A stretch of DNA of 64,000 bases from Ferruginibacter sp. (GTDB lineage Bacteria; Bacteroidota; Bacteroidia; Chitinophagales; Chitinophagaceae). Below, one piece after another: positions 35,481 to 45,471 of the stretch. Below the pieces are notes generated by a model. That model saw only the letters and a program-made list of their open reading frames with translations, made no database searches and was not told the DNA's origin. The position numbers and the translations under genes were made by a program. How positions within the stretch are numbered: position 1 is the first letter of the stretch; every line of letters begins with the position of its first letter. Location of the stretch: positions 2,344,647 through 2,408,646 of the forward strand of contig JABFRP010000002.1 of assembly GCA_013141115.1 (NCBI GenBank), read 5' to 3'.

Positions 35481-36398
35481 TTAGGGTAAAAACACAGTTC
35501 CGCTACTTAACAGCGAATTCCCAAATGGGTATGTCATTGTGCATTCCCAATCGTAATTTGCCCCAGTTGGAGAAACAGTCAGGATAGTACCTGATGGTGG
35601 AATGGTAGGATATGTCCAAATGCCCGATGGTGCAGTAGACGATAACCTGTAACGGAAATTAACTGTCGTAGGGCAAGTAACATAATAATTATAACAAACA
35701 AGGCTACATTCTGTACCAACAAACATACCCAGCGGGGAACCAGACACTGCTACTCGTGCTGCCTCATTTAAATAATCGGATTGACTGAAACCAAATGTTG
35801 CCGATGACGTAGATATTGTTGAAGGAGTACTACCAGAAAGGGAACAAGTTGTTATTACATTACTAGTATAACTATTTTTTATTTCATTAACTGTCAATGT
35901 AATAGTCGCTTCATATTGCTTTGTTACAATGCAAACATCTCCGGTAGGGTCGCAGTCTGGTGAAGATTCGTACACCAATGTTGGAGTAACAGTTCGTAAA
36001 AAACTATTGGTTTGTACTTCAAAATCATAATTTAATGTTTCACCTGAATAAGTGAGTTGTTCAAATACCAGCCAAGTAAAAGTTACTATACCTGTACCTG
36101 CGCTATTTCCACAAGTAACTTGTGTGTAAACTTTTGCATCATGCATTATTGGACATAAGCCCGGCCGACCCTGTCCTGAATTCATTTTTCCTTTGACCTC
36201 CTTAATAAATTTCTCAATCTCTAATTTGTTTTGAGCCTTTTTAAGATTTGAAAAATAATTTGATGTAGATGATTCTAATGCTTTGGAGTCATTAGGCGTT
36301 AATGAAACTAATGGTAAGGAATTATCCGCAGTTTTTTCTTTCTGACAGGATGTAATTAATAAAAGGCTTAAAAAAGCCAGAATAAAAATACGATTCAT
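35481..36398 (-). CDS. Lipoprotein of unknown function
   Basis: This 305-residue lipoprotein has the lipobox LITSCQKEK. No known domain is recognised. It has a Lys-rich N-terminal helix (YFSNLKKAQNKLEIEKFIKE), then a Cys-rich beta-type region with many Ser/Thr/Tyr (VYTQVTCGNSAGTG, SPDCDPTGDVCIVTKQYEAT, TECSLVCYNYYVTC), suggesting disulfides. The domain plan weakly resembles the lipoprotein at 53836-55020. It stands between a T9SS protease and a PorP/SprF-like gene, all on the minus strand, but each appears to be its own unit. Surface exposure is a guess. Confidence 0.75.
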   Translation of the reverse strand: MNRIFILAFLSLLLITSCQKEKTADNSLPLVSLTPNDSKALESSTSNYFSNLKKAQNKLEIEKFIKEVKGKMNSGQGRPGLCPIMHDAKVYTQVTCGNSAGTGIVTFTWLVFEQLTYSGETLNYDFEVQTNSFLRTVTPTLVYESSPDCDPTGDVCIVTKQYEATITLTVNEIKNSYTSNVITTCSLSGSTPSTISTSSATFGFSQSDYLNEAARVAVSGSPLGMFVGTECSLVCYNYYVTCPTTVNFRYRLSSTAPSGIWTYPTIPPSGTILTVSPTGANYDWECTMTYPFGNSLLSSGTVFLP

Positions 36399-36601
36399 AA
36401 AAGTAATTTTTAGTTGTGAATAATTTAAAACAATTAAATATACTTAAATATACGAATTTTTATTATTTCATATTTTAATTTAATAATAAATTAATCAGCC
36501 TAATATGTTATTACATTTCTGATTAAATATATCACAAACAATACCCTACTTAGAACTTAATTTCTAAAGCAGGCTGAAATAGAGATTAAAGGATGTACTC
36601 T

Positions 36602-37603
36602 TTAAAATTTAGGGCAAGGTATGCCCTTGTTTTCTGCAGGTTGTTTGATATAGATCAACGAAATTTCTGAACCTCCACGGGTATTGGTTGCAGCTTTCAG
36701 GCTGGATATATTTAAATCGTAACTGGCGCCAATTCTTAAACCACCAAACTCCAAACCAATGTAAGGAACAATAGCATCATTAAAACGAACCCAGCTACCC
36801 AGGTAAACACTGGTAGGTTTTTCTTCATCCTGGTTTAAATTAGCTGCAATTGCAGCACCAAGTGTTGTTTCGCTGGCTTTATTTTGTATTTGATGAATAA
36901 CCGATGTGTGCAATGTTAATACATCGCTAACCGGAAACGACCCACCACCATGTACAGTGATACGGCCACTTAAAAACCAGTTTTTATCTTTAAAACTAAC
37001 TTTTGGCCTGTTGACATGATACATGGATACACCTAAATAATAGTTGTTAATACCATTGCTTGAACCAGAGTACAACACACCTGCATTCACATCAAAGTAA
37101 CTTTGATTATTGCCATTGGTTAAAATATCGGATGTAGTACCGGTAAAGCCATTTTGTGTAAGCTGATCTTCAAAATATAATTTACTAACATCTAAACTTA
37201 AGCTGGAGTAAGTGCCCTGAAAACCTGCACCAATGGTGCTGTATCCATCTTCATCTAAAGATTTGTGATAAGACATAGATACAGAACCGTAGTTCAGTTT
37301 TAAAATATTATTGGCACTGGCATCAGATAAACCGGAAATACCTACGCCGAAAACATCGTTTTCTGCGATCTTGTTTTGTAAAACAGGAAAATCTAAAGAG
37401 GCACTGGAAGTAACGTAAGCTTTTGGAATAGAAGGCCACTGATCTCTGTGATTGGCTGCCAGGCGCCAGGTACCATTAAACTTGCCGGTAAAAGCCGGGT
37501 TTAAAGTAAGTGGCGACGAAAAGAATTGCGAAAAATGCGGATCCTGTGCATTTGCAATAACACTAAACAAAAGGGCAGCGGTAAAAAGAAGTGATTTTCT
37601 CAT
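36602..37603 (-). CDS. PorP/SprF-family type IX secretion membrane protein
   Basis: This 333-residue outer membrane barrel has a signal peptide (MRKSLLFTAALLFSVIANAQ). The PorP/SprF hallmark follows at once: DPHFSQFFSSPLTLNPAFTG, then WRLAANHRDQWPSI and FGVGISGLSDASANN. SprF-like proteins are needed for secretion of particular T9SS cargo, usually type B proteins encoded next to them. Here the nearest neighbours are an unknown lipoprotein and upp, so the client cannot be named from context. Confidence 0.92.
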   Translation of the reverse strand: MRKSLLFTAALLFSVIANAQDPHFSQFFSSPLTLNPAFTGKFNGTWRLAANHRDQWPSIPKAYVTSSASLDFPVLQNKIAENDVFGVGISGLSDASANNILKLNYGSVSMSYHKSLDEDGYSTIGAGFQGTYSSLSLDVSKLYFEDQLTQNGFTGTTSDILTNGNNQSYFDVNAGVLYSGSSNGINNYYLGVSMYHVNRPKVSFKDKNWFLSGRITVHGGGSFPVSDVLTLHTSVIHQIQNKASETTLGAAIAANLNQDEEKPTSVYLGSWVRFNDAIVPYIGLEFGGLRIGASYDLNISSLKAATNTRGGSEISLIYIKQPAENKGIPCPKF

Positions 37604-37735
37604 TTTTGATTGACTATTCAGAAAACTAAAGATAAGGATTTACAGCAAAAAGCTGCATCAAAAAGTAATGAAAGTTTAATGACAACGCTTTAAAAAGGTG
37701 TAATCGCCTGACCTATAGCTATTAATCATCAGGTT

Positions 37736-38386
37736 TTACCCTTGCAGTTTTGCTCCAAATGCAAGGTCGCCGGCATCACCAAGGCCGGGTACAATATAGC
37801 CCTTGGCGGTTATTTCGTCATCAATATCACCACACCAAATAATAGCTTTAGGCACCTCACGTTTTACATATTCAATACCAACAGTACAAGCAATGGCACA
37901 AACAATATGTAATTCTTTAATAGCACCTTCTTCCTTTAAAAATTGTATCGATTTTACCAGGGAAGCTCCGGTGGCAATCATAGGATCGCTGATGATAACC
38001 ACACGACCTTCAATATCCGGGCAACTCATGTACTCCATATGTATATCAAAGCTGCCATCGGCATTGTGTTTACGGTAAGCACTTATAAATGCATTATCGG
38101 CCTTATCAAAAAAACTTAATAAGCCATTGTGCATGGCTAAACCTGCCCGTAAAATAGTTGCCAGCACAGGCTGGGCCGTTAATACTTTACTGGTACTTAT
38201 CCCCAGCGGCGTAGTCACCTCGGTCTCTTCCCACTCCAGTCTTTTGCTGATCTCATAAGCCGTTACTTCGGCTATACGCTCCAGATTTCTTCTAAAACGC
38301 ATACGGTCGTTCTGCACATCTACATTGCGTAACTCACTTACCCAGTTGCTTACTAAAGAATGTTGTTCGCTTAAATTAATGACCAT
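37736..38386 (-). CDS. upp: Uracil phosphoribosyltransferase
   Basis: This salvage enzyme makes UMP from uracil and PRPP. I choose ATG 38386 (MVINLSEQHSLVSNWV), giving 216 residues; the longer ORF adds an unlikely hydrophobic leader. Typical features are the N-terminal LRN and RFRRNLERIAEVTAYE, AQPVLATILRAGLAMHNGLL, the PRPP loop VVIISDPMIATGAS and the uracil-binding C-terminus YIVPGLGDAGDLAFG. The organism thus can either salvage uracil or degrade it through the cluster at 1-10.9 kb. Confidence 0.95.
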   Translation of the reverse strand: MVINLSEQHSLVSNWVSELRNVDVQNDRMRFRRNLERIAEVTAYEISKRLEWEETEVTTPLGISTSKVLTAQPVLATILRAGLAMHNGLLSFFDKADNAFISAYRKHNADGSFDIHMEYMSCPDIEGRVVIISDPMIATGASLVKSIQFLKEEGAIKELHIVCAIACTVGIEYVKREVPKAIIWCGDIDDEITAKGYIVPGLGDAGDLAFGAKLQG

Positions 38387-38554
38387 AATGTTAGTTTGGA
38401 GTTTGAAGTGCCTTGTTGAAAACAAAACTAAAATAAAAAATCTCCTTTTTAATATTTTTTTCTGGAATGCCTGCATTAATCAACAGCCACATTTAAAAAT
38501 GTTTTAACATAGCGTTTCAGAAAAATGTATTTTTATTGTACTCAAAAAATTAAA

Positions 38555-38974
38555 ATGAAAACAAGTATAGCAGTAATATTAGTAATGGCAACAATAATCG
38601 GGGCCTGTAACAGCAGCGATAAAAAAGCAGACGGTGCAAAAGATAAATACGAGCAAACTAAAGAATCGCTGGAAGAAACTGAAAAGAAAAATCCTACCCG
38701 CTTTTTATCGGTTACCGGCCACGACAAAAAAAATCTGCTTGGACAAACTGTGGTAAAAGGCACATTGAGTAACAGTGCCAAAGTGGCCAGCTATAAAGAT
38801 GTAGAAATACGGTTATCTTTTTACAGTAAAACCAAAGCGCTTTTAGAAGAAGATGTGGAAACCATTTTTGAAACACTGGCTCCCGGAAAGTCTGCCGATT
38901 TTAAAACCAAATATTTTGCACCCAAAGGCACAGATAGTGTGGCGTTAAAAGTTATGGGAGCGAAGAGTGAGTAG
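38555..38974 (+). CDS. Small lipoprotein of unknown function
   Basis: This lipoprotein of about 139 residues starts at ATG 38555 (MKTSIAVILVMATIIG), with lipobox Cys at ACNSSDKKAD. A Lys/Glu-rich linker precedes a compact domain (FLSVTGHDKKNLLGQTVVKG, YKDVEIRLSFYSKTKALLEE, FKTKYFAPKGTDSVALKVMG). The latter looks like the FxxLyD/DUF3426-type beta-sandwich, since it reads as a comparison of tethered modifications; this is weak evidence. It is possibly co-transcribed with the next ORF 23 nt downstream. Confidence 0.75.
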   Translation: MKTSIAVILVMATIIGACNSSDKKADGAKDKYEQTKESLEETEKKNPTRFLSVTGHDKKNLLGQTVVKGTLSNSAKVASYKDVEIRLSFYSKTKALLEEDVETIFETLAPGKSADFKTKYFAPKGTDSVALKVMGAKSE

Positions 38975-38997
38975 GTGCTAAAAGTTAGATCGGGGAA

Positions 38998-39576
38998 ATG
39001 AAAAAGATAGACTCAAAAAATATTGCTATAATCTCTGTATGCCTTGGCATTCTATTATTTATTACTATAACTGCCGCAACTACAAATGGCGGTATTGCTG
39101 CTAACAAACCAATCAATAGTACAAAAAAAATACTACCTGTTTGTGTACTTTTAAATGGGGCACAAAAAGGGGAGTTGTATTTTTATTTACTGGCAGCACT
39201 TAAAAAGCATTCTATTAAAGTTATTAGTAAAACAGATGCGGACGAGCTAAGTTATTTTGAAATGAAAAGCGTGTATGAGGAATATTTTAGAACCCGTACA
39301 ACTGAAAGGGCAGATTTTGAAGAAATAAAACGGCATACAGCTTCGCAAATGTCGTATGTTGCTAACGTACTGGAAGTGAAATGCAAAATAGATACGCTTA
39401 ATAATACATTAGATTCAATAAAATTTACAGTAATTCCAATCCCTTACAATCACGGTAATCCATATAAAAACAATTGGGTTTACCTTAATAAAGGAAAGCA
39501 AACGCCTACTTTTGAACTTTTTAGTGAGTTAATAGATAGCGTTTTAAGTAAAAGAATGCTGATCCAGGAAAAGTAA
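38998..39576 (+). CDS. Hypothetical protein with an N-terminal membrane anchor
   Basis: This 192-residue protein begins with a signal anchor (KNIAIISVCLGILLFITITA). The rest is soluble, with alternating strands and helices (KKILPVCVLLNGAQKGELYF, SYFEMKSVYEEYF, TASQMSYVANVLEVKCKI). I recognise no family. It follows the small lipoprotein in the same direction and is convergent with adenine deaminase, 4 nt apart. Confidence 0.65.
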   Translation: MKKIDSKNIAIISVCLGILLFITITAATTNGGIAANKPINSTKKILPVCVLLNGAQKGELYFYLLAALKKHSIKVISKTDADELSYFEMKSVYEEYFRTRTTERADFEEIKRHTASQMSYVANVLEVKCKIDTLNNTLDSIKFTVIPIPYNHGNPYKNNWVYLNKGKQTPTFELFSELIDSVLSKRMLIQEK

Positions 39577-39580
39577 ACTC

Positions 39581-41221
39581 TTAAATAAACTTAAACTCAT
39601 CCCCATCAAACAACCCCATATCACTCAGCTTTAAATGCGGTATTACCAGTAAAGCCATAAAAGATAAGGTCATAAACGGCGCAGGTAAAGCGCTGCCCAA
39701 TGCTTCTTTTACCATTTTGTCAATAGTTGTATAAGCAGCGGCAACTGTATAGCCATCTTCATTGCTCATTAAACCGGCAACAGGCAATGCTAAAATTATT
39801 TCGTTGGTATGGCTTACTGCACTAATACCACCCTGTGCAGTAATTACCAGATTAACAGCTTTCATCAAACTTTCATCATCTGCACCTACGGCTACAATAT
39901 TATGGCTGTCGTGCGCAACAGATGATGCAATAGCGCCTTGCTTTAACCCAAAGTTTTTAATAAAGGCTTTGGCAACAGGGGTATTGGTATAACGGTTAAC
40001 TACAACAATTTTTAAAATGTCGTTTGCAATATCAGCTTCGTAAAAATTATCTTTTATAATTGGGTTGCAAATAATTTTATTAGTGATCAATTGACCATCT
40101 AGTGCTTCAATGGCGTAAACTGTTTTTCCAAAATCAGCAATCAGGAATTTAAAATCAGCAATTACTTTTTCATCACAATCAAAATTATTGAGTACGGCAG
40201 CTGGTTCGGTCTCAATTTTTGTTATTCCATTTGCTGCTACTAATTGTCCATCAATATAAGTTTGCAGTACTTTAAAGTTTTGCAGATCTTCCACCACAAT
40301 AAAATCGGCGGCATCGCCTGCTCTTAACAAACCCACTTTCATTTTGTAATGCAATGCAGGGTTTATACAGGCGGCTTGCAATACTTTAAAAATATCAATG
40401 CCTTTTGCAATGGCCCTTGTACATAGTTGATCAATATGTCCGGCCACCAAACTATCGGGATGTTTATCATCGCTGCAAAACATCATCATGTTGTAATGTT
40501 CATGCATCAAATCAATCAGTGCTTCAAAGTTTTTTGCGGCGCTGCCTTCACGTATCAATATCTTCATGCCGTATTTTAATTTTTCCAGTGCTTCGGCAGC
40601 AGTAAAACACTCATGGTCGGTACTTATGCCTGCATCAATATATTTTTTAGCCAGTTCTCCCATCAATCCTGGCGCATGGCCATCAACAGGTTTATTATAT
40701 TTTTTTGATGCCGCAATTTTTTGCAACACCTCTTTATCGGCATGCAGCACACCCGGAAAATTCATCATCTCACTCAAATAAAAAATATCCTCACTTTGTA
40801 AAAGTGTATCTACATCAGTAACATCCAAAACTGCTCCGGCAGTTTCAAAAACGGTGGCGGGCACACAGCTGGGCGCACCAAAATGAAATTTAAAAGGCAC
40901 TGTTTTTCCGTTGGCGATCATAAACTTTACCCCAGCCATGCCGCATACATTGGCAATCTCATGCGGATCGCTAATGCTGGCAACAGTGCCATGCACTACA
41001 GCCAGTTTTGCAAATTCCGAAGGCACTAACATGCTGCTTTCGATATGCACATGACTATCTATAAAACCCGGAAGAATATAGTTGAAAGTTAGTAGTTGAT
41101 CTTTGATAGCCGGGAGTTTATGAATTGCAGTGATCTTTCCTTCTTCCACAAGTACTTCTCCATAAAAAATTTGCTGGTTAAAAATATCAACAATATTGCC
41201 TTGTATTTTAAAAGAATGCAT
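39581..41221 (-). CDS. ade: Adenine deaminase
   Basis: This amidohydrolase-superfamily enzyme of 546 residues converts adenine to hypoxanthine and ammonia in purine salvage. Metal-binding and family motifs are [65 protein letters not shown] and the C-terminal domain [18 protein letters not shown]. Length and motif order fit the bacterial Ade (YerA/AdeC) family. It lies within 2 kb of upp, another base-salvage gene, but in a separate unit. Confidence 0.95.
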   Translation of the reverse strand: MHSFKIQGNIVDIFNQQIFYGEVLVEEGKITAIHKLPAIKDQLLTFNYILPGFIDSHVHIESSMLVPSEFAKLAVVHGTVASISDPHEIANVCGMAGVKFMIANGKTVPFKFHFGAPSCVPATVFETAGAVLDVTDVDTLLQSEDIFYLSEMMNFPGVLHADKEVLQKIAASKKYNKPVDGHAPGLMGELAKKYIDAGISTDHECFTAAEALEKLKYGMKILIREGSAAKNFEALIDLMHEHYNMMMFCSDDKHPDSLVAGHIDQLCTRAIAKGIDIFKVLQAACINPALHYKMKVGLLRAGDAADFIVVEDLQNFKVLQTYIDGQLVAANGITKIETEPAAVLNNFDCDEKVIADFKFLIADFGKTVYAIEALDGQLITNKIICNPIIKDNFYEADIANDILKIVVVNRYTNTPVAKAFIKNFGLKQGAIASSVAHDSHNIVAVGADDESLMKAVNLVITAQGGISAVSHTNEIILALPVAGLMSNEDGYTVAAAYTTIDKMVKEALGSALPAPFMTLSFMALLVIPHLKLSDMGLFDGDEFKFI

Positions 41222-41344
41222 GATTATTTAATAATGGTTAATGCTTTTATACGATGAACGGCATAAGTTACGTGATAAATGGAATACACAAAATATATTT
41301 CGATACAAAAATATTTTATCTTGCAAGCCTAAAAAAATATAACC

Positions 41345-42046
41345 ATGAAAAGTTTAATGATTTTCGGACTATTTATTATGACAATAGTATTTGCGCAATT
41401 TGCAAATGCACAAACTGCCGATGATGTGGTAGGCAAATATATTGCTGCAATGGGCGGTAAAGAAAAACTTAATGCGCTTAAAACAGTAAAAATGGAAGGT
41501 AATTTAAGCGTTATGGGAAATGATGTAGCCATTGTGATTACCAAAAAACACTTAGTAGGTATGAGGGTGGATATTTCTGTAATGGGTACCGAAAACTACC
41601 AGGTAGTTACGCCTGCCAAAGGAGTTGTTTTTATGCCGGTACAGGGAATGAGCGAGCCTACTGAAATGCCTGAAGAGCAACTGAAATCTGCAATAGGCCA
41701 ATTGGATATACAGGGCTCACTGGTGGATTATAAAGAAAAAGGAACTGCAATTGAGTTAGTTGGAAAAGAAAAAGTAGATGGGGAAGATTGTTCCAACCTG
41801 AAATTAACATTCAAATCGGGGTTGGCGACTAATTTTTTTATAAGCGATAAAACAGGTTTTATTGTTAAAACTACAGGTAAAAGAGTAATGAATGGAGAAG
41901 AAGTGGAAGTTAGCAATAGCAATAGTAATTACAAACAAAATGCCGACGGCTACTGGTTTCCATATACTACCACCAATGCACAGGGAACAACTGATTTTTC
42001 TAAAATTGATACTAATATAGCGGTAGACGAAAATATTTTTAAATAA
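41345..42046 (+). CDS. Periplasmic LolA-like outer membrane lipoprotein-sorting family protein
   Basis: This 233-residue exported protein has a signal peptide (MKSLMIFGLFIMTIVFAQF, ending ANAQ). The body (DVVGKYIAAMGGKEKLNALK, VKMEGNLSVMGNDVAIVITK, DYKEKGTAIELVGKEKVDGE) matches the LolA-like beta-sandwich proteins that are often annotated in Bacteroidota as outer membrane lipoprotein-sorting proteins. The true ligand is unknown; LolA itself is not implied. A strong terminator follows 15 nt after the stop. Confidence 0.8.
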   Translation: MKSLMIFGLFIMTIVFAQFANAQTADDVVGKYIAAMGGKEKLNALKTVKMEGNLSVMGNDVAIVITKKHLVGMRVDISVMGTENYQVVTPAKGVVFMPVQGMSEPTEMPEEQLKSAIGQLDIQGSLVDYKEKGTAIELVGKEKVDGEDCSNLKLTFKSGLATNFFISDKTGFIVKTTGKRVMNGEEVEVSNSNSNYKQNADGYWFPYTTTNAQGTTDFSKIDTNIAVDENIFK

Positions 42047-42060
42047 AAAATACTACTTAT

Positions 42061-42096
42061 AAAAAGCCCCCCAAACACGTTTGGGGGGCTTTTTTA
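42061..42096 (+). terminator. Strong terminator
   Basis: AAAAAGCCCCCCAAAC pairs with GTTTGGGGGGCTTTTT across a 3-4-nt loop. It is GC-rich and ends in a T-run just past the preceding stop. Confidence 0.92.
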
Positions 42097-42133
42097 ATTT
42101 CATTCAGTATCTTTCAATACTAATTTAACTACA

Positions 42134-45100
42134 ATGCAAAAACTACTACTGCTTGCCGCAACCTTTGCTGTTACGTTTTCTTCTCTTGCGCAAAAAAAAC
42201 AAACCACAGTTATTAACAACGATGACAGTGTTTTACTTAGTAAAACAAAATATCGTTTGTTAGGCCCGTTCCGTGGTGGCAGAAGTGGAGCAGTAACTGG
42301 CGATGCAAAAAATAAAAATACTTTTTACTTTGGCAGCACCGGCGGCGGTGTTTGGAAAACTATTGATGGCGGCAGCAACTGGAAAAACATCAGCGATAAA
42401 TATTTTGGCGGCAGCATTGGTTGTGTGGCTGTAGCACCCAGTGATAATACTATTTTGTATGTGGGTGAAGGAGAAAATACTTTGCGTGGCAATGTGAGCG
42501 AAGGGTTTGGTATCTGGCGTACCGATGATGGAGGCCGTAGTTGGAAAAATTTAGGGCTAAAAGATACCCGGCATATTATTCGTATTATAATTCACCCTAA
42601 AAATGCAGATATAGTTTGGGTAGCGGCTATTGGCCATTTGTTTGGCGCCAATGAAGAAAGAGGTATTTTTAAAACCATTGACGGTGGTAAAACATGGAAG
42701 AAAGTATTGTATGTAAACAATCAAACCGGCTGCAGCGATCTGATTATGGAGCCGGGCAACCCTGCTGTATTATATGCTGGCACATGGCGCATACAACGTA
42801 CCCCTTACAGTTTAGAAAGTGGCGGCGATGGCGGTGCTATCTGGAAGAGCACTGATGCTGGCGAAACATGGAAAAATATTTCTACCAATAAAGGATTGCC
42901 TAAAGGCTTGTGGGGCATTACCGGAATAACCGTGGCGCCATCCAACACCGATAAAATTTATGCCATTATAGAAAATAAGGATGGCGGATTATTTATGAGT
43001 ACCGATGCCGGTGAAACATGGACGCTGCAAAGCAGTGATAATAATATCAGGCAAAGGGCATGGTATTACAGCAAGATATTTGTTGATCCTAAAAACGAGA
43101 ACAATGTATATGCGTTGAACGTAAATTTTTTAAAAAGTACTGATGCCGGTAAAACTTTTAAAAATATTAATACACCACATGGCGATCATCATGATCTGTG
43201 GATAGATCCTGAAGATGGTAACCGTATGATAATTGCAGATGATGGTGGCGGACAAATAAGTTTTGATGGCGGCGATAATTTCAGCACTTACGAAAACCAG
43301 CCTACGGCGCAATTTTACAGGGTAAGCACTGATAATCATTTTCCGTATAGAATATTAGGCGCACAGCAGGATAATAGTACCATAAGAATTTTATCGAGAA
43401 GCAGTGGCGGACAAATTACACAAAGCGACTGGCAGGAAACTGCCGGAAATGAAAGCGGTTATGTGGTAGCAGACCCTTCCAATCCGGATATTGTATATGG
43501 TGGTAATTACAGCGGCTATCTTTCCCGGTTAGATCATAAAACAGGCGAGAACCGTGCCGTAAGTGTATGGCCCGATGATCCGCTGGGTGCAGGTGCAGAT
43601 GTAAGTAAATATCGTTTTCAATGGAACTTTCCCATCTTCTTTAGTCCGCATAACCCCAAAAAATTATATGCCGGTGGTAATATGTTATTTACTACAGAAA
43701 ATGAAGGTGCCAGCTGGGCGGCATTGGGTGGCGATTTAACCACCAATGACAAATCCAAACAACGCAGCAGCGGCGGGCCAATTACAAAAGATAATACCGG
43801 GGTAGAAGTGTACTGCACTATTTTTACGGCAACAGAATCTGCATTAGAAAAAGACCTGTTATGGACGGGCAGTGATGATGGATTGATTAACGTTAGTAAA
43901 GACGGTGGCAAAAGCTGGACCAACGTAACACCAGCTGCTGCCGGACCGTGGATGATGTGGAATTGCGTGGAGACGGATCCTTTTGTACAGGGCAAAGCAT
44001 ATTTTGCCGGAACAAAATATAAGAGCGATGATTTTGCGCCCTACATTTTTAAAACAGAGGACTATGGAAAAACATGGGTGAAAATAACCAATGGCATTGC
44101 TGCCACTCATTTTACAAGAGCTATACGGGCCGATAAAAAAGTAAAAGGATTATTGTATGCAGGCACAGAATATGGCATGTACATCAGTTACGATGACGGC
44201 GCTAACTGGAAACCCTTTCAGTTGAACTTACCCATTGTGCCCATTACAGATTTAACCATAAAAGAAAATGACCTTATCGTTGCCACACAGGGTCGCAGCT
44301 TTTGGGTACTGGATGATTTGAGTGTGGTACAACAAAAAGCCAGCGATATTATCAGCAAAAATATTTTTGTATTTACTGTAAATGATGCCTATCGTTTTGA
44401 TGGCTACCAAAACCTGAATGCAAAAAATGCAGGAACCAATCCACCAAATGGTACGGTAATTAATTATTACTTAAAAAATATTACCGACTCTTCTAAAATA
44501 AGTATTGAAATTTTAGATAAAAATAAAAAGCAAATAAAATTGTTTGCCAATAACGCCAAAGAAAAAAATGATAAAATAGACGTGAGCAAAGGCATGAACC
44601 AGTTTGTATGGAATATGTTGTATGCGCCGGCAGAAAAAATAGATGGATTGATATTATGGCATGGTACAGTACCCGGCCCCAAAGCTGCGCCGGGTAATTA
44701 TTTTTATAAGATAAAAGCTGATAAAGATTCTGCCGAAGGAAGTTTTGTTATTAAAGCCAACCCGGTATATAAATTATCGCAACAGGATTATGAGGACCAG
44801 TTTAATTTTTTAATTACGGTAAGAGATAAGTTTAATGATATTCAAAAAGCTATAAAAAATATCCGTGATGTAAGAAAACAGATCGGTGATTTTACAGAAA
44901 AGCAGGGAGCAGAACTGCCTAAAGAAATAAAGCAACAGGCCGATACCATCAACAAACAAATGACTGTTATTGAAGAAGCGCTGCATCAAACCAAAGCCAA
45001 AAGCGGGCAGGATGTATTGAATTTTCCGATACGGTTAGATGATAAAATAAGCGGACTGTATGATTTTGCAGTAAGCGGTAATGCGGCGCCGGCAAAACAG

Positions 45101-45244
45101 GTTAAAGATGCTTATGCCGAATTATCTGCACAGGCTGATGTGCAATTGAATACCTTGAAAAAAATAATGGAAGATGATCTGGTGAAATTAAATGCTTTAA
45201 TAAGAGAGAAAGCATTACCGGTGATTGGATTGAAAAAAGATTGA
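42134..45244 (+). CDS. Exported VPS10/sortilin-like BNR-repeat protein
   Basis: This 1036-residue protein has a signal peptide (MQKLLLLAATFAVTFSSLAQ). Residues about 30-720 form beta-propellers with at least nine Asp-box motifs (TIDGGSNW, TDDGGRSW, TIDGGKTW, STDAGETW twice, STDAGKTF, SKDGGKSW, TEDYGKTW, SYDDGANW). The last 300 residues (from LNAKNAGTNPPNGTVINYYL) are a beta domain and a helical region (FNDIQKAIKNIRDVRKQI). Family members are annotated as glycosyl hydrolases on the Asp box alone, but no catalytic residues can be assigned. It has no T9SS sorting domain and is probably periplasmic or surface-bound. Confidence 0.88.
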   Translation: MQKLLLLAATFAVTFSSLAQKKQTTVINNDDSVLLSKTKYRLLGPFRGGRSGAVTGDAKNKNTFYFGSTGGGVWKTIDGGSNWKNISDKYFGGSIGCVAVAPSDNTILYVGEGENTLRGNVSEGFGIWRTDDGGRSWKNLGLKDTRHIIRIIIHPKNADIVWVAAIGHLFGANEERGIFKTIDGGKTWKKVLYVNNQTGCSDLIMEPGNPAVLYAGTWRIQRTPYSLESGGDGGAIWKSTDAGETWKNISTNKGLPKGLWGITGITVAPSNTDKIYAIIENKDGGLFMSTDAGETWTLQSSDNNIRQRAWYYSKIFVDPKNENNVYALNVNFLKSTDAGKTFKNINTPHGDHHDLWIDPEDGNRMIIADDGGGQISFDGGDNFSTYENQPTAQFYRVSTDNHFPYRILGAQQDNSTIRILSRSSGGQITQSDWQETAGNESGYVVADPSNPDIVYGGNYSGYLSRLDHKTGENRAVSVWPDDPLGAGADVSKYRFQWNFPIFFSPHNPKKLYAGGNMLFTTENEGASWAALGGDLTTNDKSKQRSSGGPITKDNTGVEVYCTIFTATESALEKDLLWTGSDDGLINVSKDGGKSWTNVTPAAAGPWMMWNCVETDPFVQGKAYFAGTKYKSDDFAPYIFKTEDYGKTWVKITNGIAATHFTRAIRADKKVKGLLYAGTEYGMYISYDDGANWKPFQLNLPIVPITDLTIKENDLIVATQGRSFWVLDDLSVVQQKASDIISKNIFVFTVNDAYRFDGYQNLNAKNAGTNPPNGTVINYYLKNITDSSKISIEILDKNKKQIKLFANNAKEKNDKIDVSKGMNQFVWNMLYAPAEKIDGLILWHGTVPGPKAAPGNYFYKIKADKDSAEGSFVIKANPVYKLSQQDYEDQFNFLITVRDKFNDIQKAIKNIRDVRKQIGDFTEKQGAELPKEIKQQADTINKQMTVIEEALHQTKAKSGQDVLNFPIRLDDKISGLYDFAVSGNAAPAKQVKDAYAELSAQADVQLNTLKKIMEDDLVKLNALIREKALPVIGLKKD

Positions 45245-45265
45245 AATAATTAAACTTAGATAATT

Positions 45266-45466
45266 ATGGCTGGGGGTTCTTATGGTGAATTTGAAATTGC
45301 CAAATGGGTAGGCGCTGTGTTTTATTGGATGCTTTCAGGCTGCCGGAACAAATTAGATAGTCAGCTTTATAAAAAGTATGATACCAGGAATACGTGGACA
45401 GGTTATTTTCTTTTCCTGTTTTTATTAGGTAGTCTGCTTTATTTATTTTTTGCTTGTAATAATTAA
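45266..45466 (+). CDS. Small predicted membrane protein
   Basis: This 66-residue ORF starts at ATG 45266. A short Gly-rich N-terminus is followed by an amphipathic region (GEFEIAKWVGAVFYWMLSGC) and a strong C-terminal transmembrane helix (GYFLFLFLLGSLLYLFFAC). It is convergent with trmD. The compact start, membrane helix and fit to the gap suggest a real gene, but no family is known to me. Confidence 0.5.
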   Translation: MAGGSYGEFEIAKWVGAVFYWMLSGCRNKLDSQLYKKYDTRNTWTGYFLFLFLLGSLLYLFFACNN

Positions 45467-45471
45467 AAAAA

